From the NCBI GenBank assembly GCA_944324685.1, contig CALUXG010000038.1:30343-94342 (forward strand): a DNA stretch of 64,000 nt, in the 5' to 3' direction. Source of the stretch: an uncultured Elusimicrobiales bacterium. Its GTDB lineage: Bacteria; Elusimicrobiota; Elusimicrobia; Elusimicrobiales; Elusimicrobiaceae. Position 1 is the first letter of the stretch. Every line of letters begins with the position of its first letter. Positions 17,021 through 25,626 of the stretch are shown piece after piece. The notes beneath the pieces are model-generated. The model did no database searches. It was not told the origin of the DNA and saw only the letters and a list, made by a program, of their open reading frames with translations. The translations under genes and the position numbers were made by a program.

Positions 17021-18037
17021 ATGCCCACGGTCAAAGCCGGCAGAAACAAAACGATTGACACTTCCGTACGAGAAGGAAAAATTTTTCTGAATCGTTGCAT
17101 TCGGCTTACGCAAAAAACCGCCAGTCTTCGCGCCGTGGCCAACAAAACCATTCTGGGAGATATGCTGCAAGTATGTCCTCTTCTGCCGCAAAAAAGCGTA
17201 GATTTAATCATAGCGGACCCTCCGTATAATTTGACCAAGTCCTTTAATGGCGCCACATTCTCCAAGAAAAAAACCGCCGACTATGAAACTTATACGCGCC
17301 AATGGCTTAGCGTGATAAAACCTTTATTGAAAGAAACCGGCTCCATATACGTTTGCTGCGATTGGCAGACCAGCCTGATTGTGGGGCGGGTTTTAGGCGA
17401 TTTTTTTCATATACGCAACCGCATTACGTGGCAGAGGGAAAAGGGCCGCGGCGCCAAAGCGAATTGGAAAAACGGCATGGAAGACATTTGGTTTGCCACC
17501 AACGGGGACAAATATACATTTGACCTGAACGCCGTCAAAATACGCAAAAAAGTCATCGCTCCTTACCGCGTCAACGGCCAGCCGAAAGATTGGACGAAAA
17601 CCGAACAAGGCAATTATCGCGACACTTGTCCTTCCAATTTTTGGGACGATATTACCATTCCCTTTTGGTCCATGGCGGAAAACACGGCCCACCCCACCCA
17701 GAAATCCGAAAAGCTGATTGCAAAAATCATCTTGGCCAGCTCCGTCAAAAACGACCTTGTGTTAGACCCCTTTTTAGGCTCCGGCACCACCAGCGTCGTA
17801 GCCAAAAAACTGCAGCGCCGTTATATAGGCATAGAACGGGAAGCCCGTTATTGTGTATGGGCGGAAGAACGCCTAAAAGCGGCGGAGCAAAACCCGCAAA
17901 TCCAAGGGTATGTGAACGGCGTCTTTTGGGAACGCAATTCCCTGCCGGAACAGAAAGCCCAAACCAAAATCCCGCGCTCAAAAAAGAAAAGTGCACCAAA
18001 AGCATGCAGGAAATTTTTTACCGCAAAAAACAAATAA
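17021..18037 (+). CDS. site-specific DNA methyltransferase, beta-type (DPPY) amino-methyltransferase
   Basis: Transfers methyl from S-adenosylmethionine to an exocyclic amino group, most likely adenine N6, protecting host DNA from the neighbouring nuclease. The catalytic motif DPPY is at residues 66-69 and the SAM motif FLGSGTT near 251-257. Catalytic motif first and SAM motif second is the beta-class order, with the target-recognition region between them. ENTAHPTQKSEKL just before the SAM motif is typical. Length 338. The start is preceded by GGAGAAAG. The gene stops 2 bp before the next gene starts. The target sequence cannot be read from the protein; a DPPY N4-cytosine enzyme is the main alternative. 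Confidence 0.9.
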   Translation: MPTVKAGRNKTIDTSVREGKIFLNRCIRLTQKTASLRAVANKTILGDMLQVCPLLPQKSVDLIIADPPYNLTKSFNGATFSKKKTADYETYTRQWLSVIKPLLKETGSIYVCCDWQTSLIVGRVLGDFFHIRNRITWQREKGRGAKANWKNGMEDIWFATNGDKYTFDLNAVKIRKKVIAPYRVNGQPKDWTKTEQGNYRDTCPSNFWDDITIPFWSMAENTAHPTQKSEKLIAKIILASSVKNDLVLDPFLGSGTTSVVAKKLQRRYIGIEREARYCVWAEERLKAAEQNPQIQGYVNGVFWERNSLPEQKAQTKIPRSKKKSAPKACRKFFTAKNK

Positions 18038-18039
18038 AC

Positions 18040-19194
18040 ATGTATCCCCGACAAACCATACAGCAAATCACTTCTTTTATTTTCGCCCGCGACGGCATAG
18101 CGGATAAAAAGCGCCTGTCCGAACAAGCGCAGCAGGCGTTCGGTCTTGCCAAGGCCCGAAGCGTATTTTACGGAAACGATTTTGCCATTCGGTTTTGTTC
18201 CGCGGCCTCCCCACATTGCAGCAATACCGTTTTGTCTCTTTCCGCTTTGCTGCGTTATGACCGCATGCCGTTTCTGGTTTGCCTTGTAACGCCGATAAAA
18301 AATTATTTATGCCTTGCCAACACCACTTTTTTAACAAAAATAAGCCATTCTTCTCAAACGTTTCGCGCAGACAATATAAGAGGCAGTTTTAACTACGGCG
18401 ATATTACGCAGGAATTTGAAAATATGGCGAACCGGCCGGAAAATTTTGAATATTTATTTGCCGTACATGCAAAATCCTCCGTTGAAAAAAACCTGCAAAG
18501 ACTGGAGGAAGCCACAAAAAACATTCATCCGTCTGGAAAAAAATTTACGCCGACAAAAGAGCAAACAGCCTGCATTCTGCGCGCGCCGGAACGGGCTGCC
18601 GCTTTTATGCTTTCTGCCGAATATACCGCCCTAAATGCAGACTTGGACAAACGCGTACGAGACGTTCAGGAAGATCTTGTGGCGGCGGCGGAAATAAACA
18701 ACGTAAATCTGCGGGGCAGAGTGATTGAATCTCTCATTACGGCGGCGGAAAACGACAAACAAATACTGCAAAAATGTCTGCGCGATGGAAAAACGTTGCC
18801 GAAAATATACACGGCAGACGCCTTGGCAGATTATATGCGCCGCGTCGGTTTGTACAACACCGCCACAGACATCAAAAGCAAAGTGGCGAATTTGTCCAGC
18901 AACCCCAAAGGATACAATATAGATAAATTACTTTCGTTTCTGGCGCAAGAACAAAGCGTTTATATGATTTATATCGTATCCGTCCGCGGAAAAGAAGTCC
19001 GAACGCGCTTATGTTCCCCTTTTAGCCGAACTTTGCTGGAAAACACGCGAATCATCAAACATTGGGCGGGCAGAAATTCCCGCGGGGTAACGCAATATGA
19101 GGGACAAGCGTTGGAAAATTTGCTGAATGATTTGAACAATAAAATTGATCAAGAAAAAGCACTGGCCTTTATGACGCAATGCCTGCAAGCTTAA
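18040..19194 (+). CDS. putative restriction endonuclease partner of the methyltransferase
   Basis: A 384-residue soluble protein that I cannot assign to a named restriction family. The start at 18040 (MYPRQTIQQI) lies 2 bp after the methyltransferase stop. Position, size and the motif LANTTFLTKISHSS...NIRGSF near residue 90, a pattern I associate with type II endonucleases, suggest it is the cognate nuclease. Candidate acidic and Lys residues are scattered, so no PD-(D/E)xK core can be placed with confidence; the C-terminal region has SVRGKEVRTRL. Co-transcription with the methylase implies restriction is expressed second. A standalone DNA-processing protein unrelated to restriction is the alternative. 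Confidence 0.6.
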   Translation: MYPRQTIQQITSFIFARDGIADKKRLSEQAQQAFGLAKARSVFYGNDFAIRFCSAASPHCSNTVLSLSALLRYDRMPFLVCLVTPIKNYLCLANTTFLTKISHSSQTFRADNIRGSFNYGDITQEFENMANRPENFEYLFAVHAKSSVEKNLQRLEEATKNIHPSGKKFTPTKEQTACILRAPERAAAFMLSAEYTALNADLDKRVRDVQEDLVAAAEINNVNLRGRVIESLITAAENDKQILQKCLRDGKTLPKIYTADALADYMRRVGLYNTATDIKSKVANLSSNPKGYNIDKLLSFLAQEQSVYMIYIVSVRGKEVRTRLCSPFSRTLLENTRIIKHWAGRNSRGVTQYEGQALENLLNDLNNKIDQEKALAFMTQCLQA

Positions 19195-19256
19195 ACGGGC
19201 AGTCTCGGCCGCATGGAACCAAACATCATTTCTCTTTTACCGCTGTCATCAAAATA

Positions 19257-19760
19257 TCACTGCAATAAGAAACATGTATCCTTGGTGGAGCCTGCTTGAC
19301 AACCAGTATAGCCTTTACCGCCTAAAGATTTGCACAGTTCGGCATATTTTTTATCGCCGCCATCTACGTGGCAGGCAAAACTATCCACCGCGCGATAATA
19401 AGCCAAACTATACAATCTTTTACCTTCCTCCAGACGGACCGCATGCGGATTACCGGTTCTTTGCGCAAAGCCATAGTTGAAATGCTTTGTTCTTCTCCAC
19501 ATTCTATTTCCACCGTCATCGCTTTCTTCATCTTCCCCAGGAATCTGTATATCCAAATCTTCCAAAGCGGGAATTTCATCTGCCCCATTGGCTAAAATAT
19601 ACACATCTTGTGCCTCTTTCAAGCTTTTTAATATGATCATAGCTTCCGAAGCGCGCGCTTTTTCCACGGCTTTTTCATACTGAGGCAGCGCAATGGCAGC
19701 TAAAATGCCAATAATGAGTACAACCACTAACAATTCAATTAAGGTAAAACCTTTTTTCAT
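19257..19760 (-). CDS. type IV prepilin-like protein A
   Basis: A 167-residue secreted pilin-family protein. The leader MKKG is cut before Phe by a prepilin peptidase; the mature N-terminus FTLIELLVVVLIIGILAAIALPQYEKAV has Glu at +5 and the long hydrophobic helix used for assembly. The globular part has four Cys residues, the last three in AELC, YTGC and DTCF, which could form disulfides, and it is very similar to pilin D at 58194-58697. No other pilus assembly gene lies nearby, so it is an orphan structural or minor pilin (or pseudopilin). Its upstream region carries the T-tract promoter element shared with pilins B and C. Confidence 0.93.
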   Translation of the reverse strand: MKKGFTLIELLVVVLIIGILAAIALPQYEKAVEKARASEAMIILKSLKEAQDVYILANGADEIPALEDLDIQIPGEDEESDDGGNRMWRRTKHFNYGFAQRTGNPHAVRLEEGKRLYSLAYYRAVDSFACHVDGGDKKYAELCKSLGGKGYTGCQAGSTKDTCFLLQ

Positions 19761-19887
19761 TTTTTACTCCTATATGGCGTTTAATCTCCCAAAAACACAT
19801 CTTGGCGTTATTTGATTTTTACCATGCATAGGGTATCAAAAAAAAAACGAGTCAAGGCTTAGGCAATTTTGGGCAAATAAACGGCAA
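19761..19887 (-). repeat. pilin leader repeat, copy A (with T10 tract)
   Basis: This region is strongly similar to the one upstream of pilin B (34732-34862). It runs from the ribosome site GGAG to beyond the -35-like TTGACT at 19850-19855. Read on the - strand: TTGACT, CG, ten T residues (19838-19847), then GATACCCTATG. The length of the T-run sets the distance from the -35 to any -10. Confidence 0.75.
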
Positions 19888-20484
19888 AGGCCAAACACCT
19901 GCGGAAACGGCACAATGCTTTTGGCTGAACAAGCATTCAACCAGCCTTGCCGCAGCGTAACAAGCACGGCAACCGCTGGGCGAAAACAGCGCAATCCTCT
20001 CTGACATGGCCTAAAGACAAAACAAACATATCATAAAATTTTATTTCACCCGTCATGCTCACCGGTCTCTGTATGCATCTATGTCGTTTTGTTCTTATTT
20101 ATCAAGAGGAGATTGCCATGTGCAGCCCTCAGAAATGACGAGACGGATAACCGGAGCCATGAGGCAGGCGTGTGTCCGGAATGCGTATTAGATTGGTGGG
20201 CAAAGATGATGCGCTTAGATGAGGATTTTATTGTTTCAGAAATAAAACATGTCCCCACCGCGTCCGCCCAGACGCATCTGTAGGAGTTGCTGCCGTGGAC
20301 ATTGCCGTTTGCCGCAAATGAAATTCCGTGTCCGTTCTTCTATTTTGTAAATTGGAATACCGTGGCGGAGCGGCATGGCGCCAGCTGCTGGAAGCCGCAA
20401 GACACAAAGCGTATACATATTGAGAATGTTTGGCCGGCCTTTGGTGCACCTGCGGAAACCGCCGCTATAAACAAACGCCGCCGT
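19888..20484. other. roughly 600 bp without a credible gene
   Basis: Short frames exist on both strands but lack ribosome sites and protein-like composition. The segment around 20104-20145 (GAGATTGCCATG, then CCCTCAGAAATGACGAG) resembles the short palindromic dispersed repeats scattered in many bacterial genomes, so it may be a decayed repeat. Otherwise I see nothing. Confidence 0.4.
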
Positions 20485-21228
20485 TTACATTCCCCACGAC
20501 AAACTGTCTATTAAAAATTCCGGCAATTTAGCCGCGCGCATTTTTTCCTGTGTGAGATGAAAATCATATTTTTGGCGCAAGAAACGAAATGTTTCTTTCT
20601 CAGTATCCCACAAACCAAAGGAAGCCCGTGCGTCATTGTCGCGCGGTTTACCGATGGAACCTGCGTTAATCACATAGCGGCAGGACGGCTGCAAGGGGAC
20701 TTCCTCTTCCTCTCTTACAACATGTACATGGCATGCGGACGCGTCTCCTTCCATATAAAAAGATAAATGCGTATGCCCTACAAAGAGCATTTGCCCCTGC
20801 CACTGTTTATAGGCCATACGATATTGCTGGCAGCTGGAGAAATATTCCTTGATCGGATCCATCGGAGTGCCATGCACTACGGTAAAATTATCTCCGTGCG
20901 TCACTTCCGGTAAAAAAGAAACGAAGCGCGTATCTCGGGCATTAAGCTGTTTGCCCGTCCAATCCAACGCCTGCAAAGCGTCAAAATTAAAAAATTCCCG
21001 CAATTCCGGATGAGAAAAAACGGCGTCGTGATTGCCCAAAACGCCCACCACTTTTCCATCGTCCTGCATATTGCGGTACTTCTGGATGCATTTTTCCGGA
21101 TCGGGGCCGTATCCCACCAAATCTCCGCAAAAAATATATTGCTGCGCTCCTTCTTCTTTCAAACGCTGCAATGCGGCATAAAACGCTTCCAAATTTCCGT
21201 GAATATCCGAGAGAATGCCGTATATCAT
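20485..21228 (-). CDS. calcineurin-like metallophosphoesterase
   Basis: A 247-residue phosphoesterase with a dinuclear metal site. All motifs are present: SDIHGN (residues 7-12), GDLVGYGPDP, GNHD and VGHTH. The family includes phosphodiesterases and diadenosine tetraphosphatase-like enzymes; the substrate is not readable. The ATG at 21228 overlaps the last base of the smc stop (TGATG), so it is translationally coupled to smc. A TTG one codon earlier is the less likely start. Downstream lies the gene-poor stretch. Confidence 0.9.
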   Translation of the reverse strand: MIYGILSDIHGNLEAFYAALQRLKEEGAQQYIFCGDLVGYGPDPEKCIQKYRNMQDDGKVVGVLGNHDAVFSHPELREFFNFDALQALDWTGKQLNARDTRFVSFLPEVTHGDNFTVVHGTPMDPIKEYFSSCQQYRMAYKQWQGQMLFVGHTHLSFYMEGDASACHVHVVREEEEVPLQPSCRYVINAGSIGKPRDNDARASFGLWDTEKETFRFLRQKYDFHLTQEKMRAAKLPEFLIDSLSWGM

Positions 21229-24200
21229 CAAAGCACCGCCATGGCTTCCAGTTCTTCTTTTTTGGCTTGGTCTGCGCGATCGGCCAAATTGACAGACAAC
21301 ACTTTCGATACGCCGCCTTCTTCCATGGTGACGCCATAAAGCCTGCGCGCCGACTCCATAGTGCGTTTGTTGTGCGTAACCACAATAAACTGAGTTGTAT
21401 TTGAAAACTCTTTGATGAGATTTACAAAACGTTCCACATTCGCCTCGTCCAACGCCGCATCGGCTTCGTCCATAATGCAGAAAGGAGCCGGATTGTGCGT
21501 AAAAAACGCAAACAGCAAAGACAGAGCCGTCAGCGTCTTTTCCCCGCCGGACAGAGAAGAAATATTCAAAAACTTTTTGGCAGGCGGTTGGGCGTAAATT
21601 TCAATGCCCGTCTCCAGCAGATTTTCCGGATCGGTCAGAACCAAATCACATTCTCCGCCGCGGAAAAGAGTCTGGTAAATATTCTTAAAATGCATTTTAA
21701 CTTGCTCAAATGTATATTTGAAATTGTCGCGCGTAGTGATATTAATTTTATGTATGGCGGAACGCAAATCTTTTTTGGCGTCTTCCAAATCGTTAATTTG
21801 GCCTTTTAAGAAATCATGGCGCTGGGTCAGAGCGTCATATTCTTCCGGAGCGGTCATATTGACCGCTCCCATATTTTCAATGCGCTTGCGCATCATCTTG
21901 ACGCGTTCATAATCCACCGTTTTCCCGCCAAAGTTCATTTGCGCTTCTTCCGGCGTAATATTCCAGCTTTCAAACAAATTGTTGACTACCGTCGTGCGTT
22001 GGCGGCGGGCGTTGGCCAGAGCGTTTTCTAAATCGTTTTGTTTGATATGCAAATCCGACAGCTGTTTTTTGTTGGCGTTGAGCGCGGTCATTTTCTCGTT
22101 ATATTCTTTTTTCATCACTTCCAATGACTCACGCAATTTATACTCGTCCGTTTCCAACAGCGCCAACGTATCGCGCTCGGCAGAAAGTTTGGCCTGCGTA
22201 CCGAGTTTTTCTTGTGCCAGCGCCTGCAGCCGCGCACTGGCGGATTTAACCGCCTCGGCGCGTTTGCCCTCATTGGCCCGCAGCGTGTTATACTCAAACT
22301 CCGTGGATTTCAAATCCACTTCCACATTGTTCTTACGTATCTTAAACTCATATAAAGCGCCGTTCAAGCTGTTCAAGCGGCTTTTGGTTTGTTCCGTTTG
22401 TTTCTGCAACTCCGCTTTTTGCGTTTTTAAATTTTCCGTTTGCGCTTTCAGAGACTCTTGCTGCTGTAAAATATTTTGCAAATCATTTTGCAATTGCTGG
22501 ACATGCAGTTTACGTTTGTCCACGCGAAGCATCAGCTCCTGCTTTTGCGCGGCGGCTTTTGCCAACGCTTCCTCCACTTGCTTTAGCTCCCGCTCTTTGG
22601 AAGCCAGCTCCCCCTGCACCGCGCCGGCGGCAACGGCGGCTTCCTGCACATGGATGCGCATGGTACGCAACGCTTCGTCGGCTTTCTGTAAAGCTTCATA
22701 ATTGGAGATAATTTCTTTGGAAATCTGGTCTTCTTGCTGCGTTTTCTCGGCCAAAATTTGTTTGACGTTTTCTTCTTCGCCCCAATACGCCTCCGGCGCA
22801 CTGACGCCGCTGGCGCCGGCACTGAGGAAAAACCCGCCGGACAAAACGCCGTCCGTTTCCAAGTTATAATCACCCGCCAGCAAACTGATCAGATTTTCCA
22901 GCTCCGGCGCATATTGCAGCTGCGCCTTAAATGTACCGGCGACGGGTTTTATCGGAGGCACTTTATCCAACAAAATAAACTTGCAGCGCGCCTTGCCGTG
23001 TTCTTTGAGTTTTTCAGCGGCGGCGCGGGCGGCCGCCTCATTGTCGCACAGTACCGCGTCCAGATATTTTCCAAAGGTTTCTTCCACGGCGGTGGCTGCT
23101 TCGGGGGCAAATTTCAACGCTTTGCGCAACGTGCCTTTCACGCCGGCAATGCCGGCCTCGCAGGCCGTTTTGACGCCCACCCAATAAGGATCATTTTCCC
23201 CTTGCGTGCGAATAATGTCCAACTTGGCGTTCAACGCCGCTTTCTCAGATTTTATCAAGGAAAGTTTTTCATTCAAAGAACTTCTTTTTTGCTGCAGCTC
23301 TTTCAGCTGGCTTTCCGCCTCTGCGATTTGCGCGCGGCATTGTTGCGCGGCGTTTTGTTTTTCCGTCAAACGCATGCGGATCTCTTCCAACGCTTTTTTC
23401 ACCCCTTCTACGCCGCTTTCCGCGCTGCTGCTTTTTTCCAATGTGATTAAATCGTCGGTTTCGCGCTGCACGTTGGCCTGTTCCAACGCAATTTGATTTT
23501 GGCATTCCATCTGGTTTTGCACCAAACGCATTAAATCAGCGCTGGCGCGCTGGATTTGCCCGTCCGTATCGCGCCATTCCCGCTCCTGCTTTTGAGATAA
23601 GGAAAATTCTTCATTATATTGCTGTTGCAGCGGGGAAAGCTGCCCGTCCAAATCCGCCAATTGCGCTTTCAGTTTGGCTATGGCGGGTTCTATTTCTTTA
23701 AGACGGTTCTGCCCACGCTGAGACTCATCACCGGAGGCGGCCAGCTGCGCCGTAAATTCTGCCGTTAAATTGTCGCAGTTTTTTATCGCCCCCTCCAACA
23801 AGCCCACTTGGTATTTGCTGGCGGCTATTTTTTCGTTAAACTGCGTCAACTCTTTTTGTTTGTGCGTTAAATTTAAATCCATGGCGGCCGTCTGTCCTTC
23901 CTGCGCGGAAATCTGATTTTCCAAATCTTTCGCACGCGAAAGCACCGGCTCCAGTTCCCCCCCGTGTTTGGCTATCAGCTCGTCCGCCTCTTTGATGGAG
24001 CAGAGCGAAATGGCAATTTCGCTCTCTTTTAATTCTTCGCGGTATTTTTGATACAAACGGGCTTTGCGGGCCTCCCCGTCTAATTTTTTGATTTGCTCCG
24101 CCAGCAAAGTTACCGTATCAGCCAAACGCGCCAAATCCAAATCCACGCGCTCCAAGCGCCGTATGCATTCTTCGCGTTTGGCTTTGTATTTGGATACACC

Positions 24201-24695
24201 GGCCACTTCTTCAAACATTTCCCGACGCTGTTCCGGCGTGGCGGAAAGCACGCTTTCCACGCCGCCTTGGTCTATAATGGCATAGCCTTCTCCGCCTATG
24301 CCCGTGTCTAAGAACAAATCGCGTATATCACGCAGGCGGCACTGCACTTTATTCAGATAATATTCGCTTTCACCGGAGCGGAAAATTTTACGCGTAACGG
24401 TAATCTCATTAAAATCCAAGGGCAAATTGCGCGTGGAATTGTCAAAAATCATGCTGACCTGCGCCATATTCAGCGGTGCACGTTTGGCCGTACCGTTAAA
24501 AATAATATCCACCATAGAAGCCGAACGCAAAGCCTTCCAACTCATTTCACCAATGGTCCAGCGGACCGAATCAATGACGTTGGACTTACCGCAGCCGTTG
24601 GGGCCCACCACGCAGGTGATACCCGGCTCAAAATCCAAACGCACCTTATCGGCAAAAGATTTAAAACCGACGATTTCTATGGCTTTCAAATACAT
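21228..24695 (-). CDS. smc: chromosome partition protein SMC
   Basis: A 1155-residue SMC ATPase that compacts and segregates the chromosome as a dimer with ScpA and ScpB; neither partner is in the window. The Walker A GPNGCGKSN is near residue 32. Two long coiled coils (about residues 170-500 and 660-1000) flank a hinge that includes WVGVKTACEAG and the Gly-rich GGFFLSAGASG. The C-terminal head has the signature LSGGEKTLTALSLLFAFF and Walker B FCIMDEADAALD. Length is typical. Operon with the following phosphoesterase. Confidence 0.97.
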   Translation of the reverse strand: MYLKAIEIVGFKSFADKVRLDFEPGITCVVGPNGCGKSNVIDSVRWTIGEMSWKALRSASMVDIIFNGTAKRAPLNMAQVSMIFDNSTRNLPLDFNEITVTRKIFRSGESEYYLNKVQCRLRDIRDLFLDTGIGGEGYAIIDQGGVESVLSATPEQRREMFEEVAGVSKYKAKREECIRRLERVDLDLARLADTVTLLAEQIKKLDGEARKARLYQKYREELKESEIAISLCSIKEADELIAKHGGELEPVLSRAKDLENQISAQEGQTAAMDLNLTHKQKELTQFNEKIAASKYQVGLLEGAIKNCDNLTAEFTAQLAASGDESQRGQNRLKEIEPAIAKLKAQLADLDGQLSPLQQQYNEEFSLSQKQEREWRDTDGQIQRASADLMRLVQNQMECQNQIALEQANVQRETDDLITLEKSSSAESGVEGVKKALEEIRMRLTEKQNAAQQCRAQIAEAESQLKELQQKRSSLNEKLSLIKSEKAALNAKLDIIRTQGENDPYWVGVKTACEAGIAGVKGTLRKALKFAPEAATAVEETFGKYLDAVLCDNEAAARAAAEKLKEHGKARCKFILLDKVPPIKPVAGTFKAQLQYAPELENLISLLAGDYNLETDGVLSGGFFLSAGASGVSAPEAYWGEEENVKQILAEKTQQEDQISKEIISNYEALQKADEALRTMRIHVQEAAVAAGAVQGELASKERELKQVEEALAKAAAQKQELMLRVDKRKLHVQQLQNDLQNILQQQESLKAQTENLKTQKAELQKQTEQTKSRLNSLNGALYEFKIRKNNVEVDLKSTEFEYNTLRANEGKRAEAVKSASARLQALAQEKLGTQAKLSAERDTLALLETDEYKLRESLEVMKKEYNEKMTALNANKKQLSDLHIKQNDLENALANARRQRTTVVNNLFESWNITPEEAQMNFGGKTVDYERVKMMRKRIENMGAVNMTAPEEYDALTQRHDFLKGQINDLEDAKKDLRSAIHKINITTRDNFKYTFEQVKMHFKNIYQTLFRGGECDLVLTDPENLLETGIEIYAQPPAKKFLNISSLSGGEKTLTALSLLFAFFTHNPAPFCIMDEADAALDEANVERFVNLIKEFSNTTQFIVVTHNKRTMESARRLYGVTMEEGGVSKVLSVNLADRADQAKKEELEAMAVL

Positions 24696-24848
24696 GGGTT
24701 ACCGTCCTTGGCTCAAAAGGGGATATATATTGTATTATACATTATCCCGCGCGTACGAAACCTGACGCAAGCCGCTCTTACGCGTACGATTTCTATATTC
24801 AAAAACACTTTCGAATACAAAGACAAAGCTCTCCGAAGAAAAAAAGGC

Positions 24849-24930
24849 TTGCAAAAGAGAAGAATATTTATTAGACTTTTTCGGTAAGGGTGCCGGACAC
24901 CCCGGCGCAGACGTGAGAGACGTTATGCGC
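24849..24930 (+). promoter_or_regulatory. promoter and structured leader of the small repeat protein
   Basis: TTGCAA (24849-24854), 17 bp, TAGACT (24872-24877); start near 24884. The leader of about 115 bases then has a GGGTG/CACCC hairpin (24888-24902) and a second one, GCGCA with ACGT pairing ACGT and TGCGC (24905-24930). The gene's ribosome site follows well downstream. Confidence 0.45.
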
Positions 24931-24998
24931 ACGGCTAACATTTCGCAGTTTTTAATCCGAACCCTGAAAACTGTTTCCTTAAAGGAGGAACATCCAGT

Positions 24999-25223
24999 AT
25001 GGCAGAAAAAGTACTCAAAATCGGCGTAGAACGCGAAGACGGATTCTTGTATTATATTGACAAGGACGGCGACGTGGCGCGCGTGCAAATGGCTCGCGGC
25101 GGCAAAAAAGGCGGCAAGCCTAAAAAAGTGGAAAAAACCGGTATCAAAAAAGAAAAAGGATATCTGTATTTCTTGGATAAGAAAGGCGATATTTCCAGAG
25201 CAAAAATGGTTAACGCCAAATAA
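24999..25223 (+). CDS. small basic protein with two tandem repeats
   Basis: A 74-residue basic protein of unknown function. It is built of two copies of one unit: KIGVEREDGFLYYIDKDGDV-ARVQM (about residues 7-31) and KTGIKKEKGYLYFLDKKGDI-SRAKM (about 46-70), joined by a GGKKGGKPKK linker. Each copy looks like a small beta-hairpin unit with a D-x-x-G-D turn. The ribosome site AAAGGAGG is near perfect and a strong terminator follows, so it should be well expressed as a single-gene unit. The Lys-rich linker would suit nucleic-acid or ribosome contact, but that is inference. Confidence 0.85.
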   Translation: MAEKVLKIGVEREDGFLYYIDKDGDVARVQMARGGKKGGKPKKVEKTGIKKEKGYLYFLDKKGDISRAKMVNAK

Positions 25224-25226
25224 TTT

Positions 25227-25254
25227 AACGCCCCGCAAAACGGGGCGTTTTTTT
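25227..25254 (+). terminator. terminator of the small repeat protein gene
   Basis: AACGCCCCG pairs with CGGGGCGTT around CAAAA and is followed by seven T residues in all. Confidence 0.92.
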
Positions 25255-25427
25255 ATCCGTACAGTAAATTTTTTCGTAAAAGACGGGCCTTGCAGACCGT
25301 TTTTTGAAAACGGAAAATACCGAATCGGCACGGCGGGCCCCACCGAATAAGGCAAATTGCCGACCGTCAACGCATGACTGTATGCGCGGCAGAGATTGTC
25401 ATTTTATGCGCGGTTTTGTTTTTGCTC

Positions 25428-25586
25428 TTGTTTTTTGTCTGAATTGTTTTATACTTAAATAACGGTGCGGCTTTCGTCCGTACCGGCTGTTTGTCCGCGA
25501 CGCGCCGCCACCGGCCCGCGGCCTTTTCTTTCAGGCCCCGCCCTCCGCGCCCGCCGTTGACACTGACGAGAAATTAATGATTAAAT
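25428..25586 (+). promoter_or_regulatory. two candidate promoters in the 370-bp leader of the hpf-PTS cluster
   Basis: Distal: TTGTTT (25428-25433), 16 bp, TATACT (25450-25455). Proximal: TTGACA (25557-25562), 18 bp, TTAAAT (25581-25586). Between them lies a GC-rich stretch with a hairpin at about 25463-25484 (CGGTGCGG pairing CCGTACCG). There is no gene between 25255 and 25626. Confidence 0.5.
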
Positions 25587-25626
25587 GTGAGTACGGGTTT
25601 CCCGTCAAGACTATACGGAGGAAGTT

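Noticed and set aside
20089..20283. A 64-codon + frame in the gene-poor stretch
   Set aside because: Its translation with a LRNDE core is the usual reading of a short palindromic repeat and not of a gene.
24735..25370. A 211-codon - frame upstream of smc
   Set aside because: It covers the small repeat gene, its terminator and its leader, and shows no ribosome site or motif.
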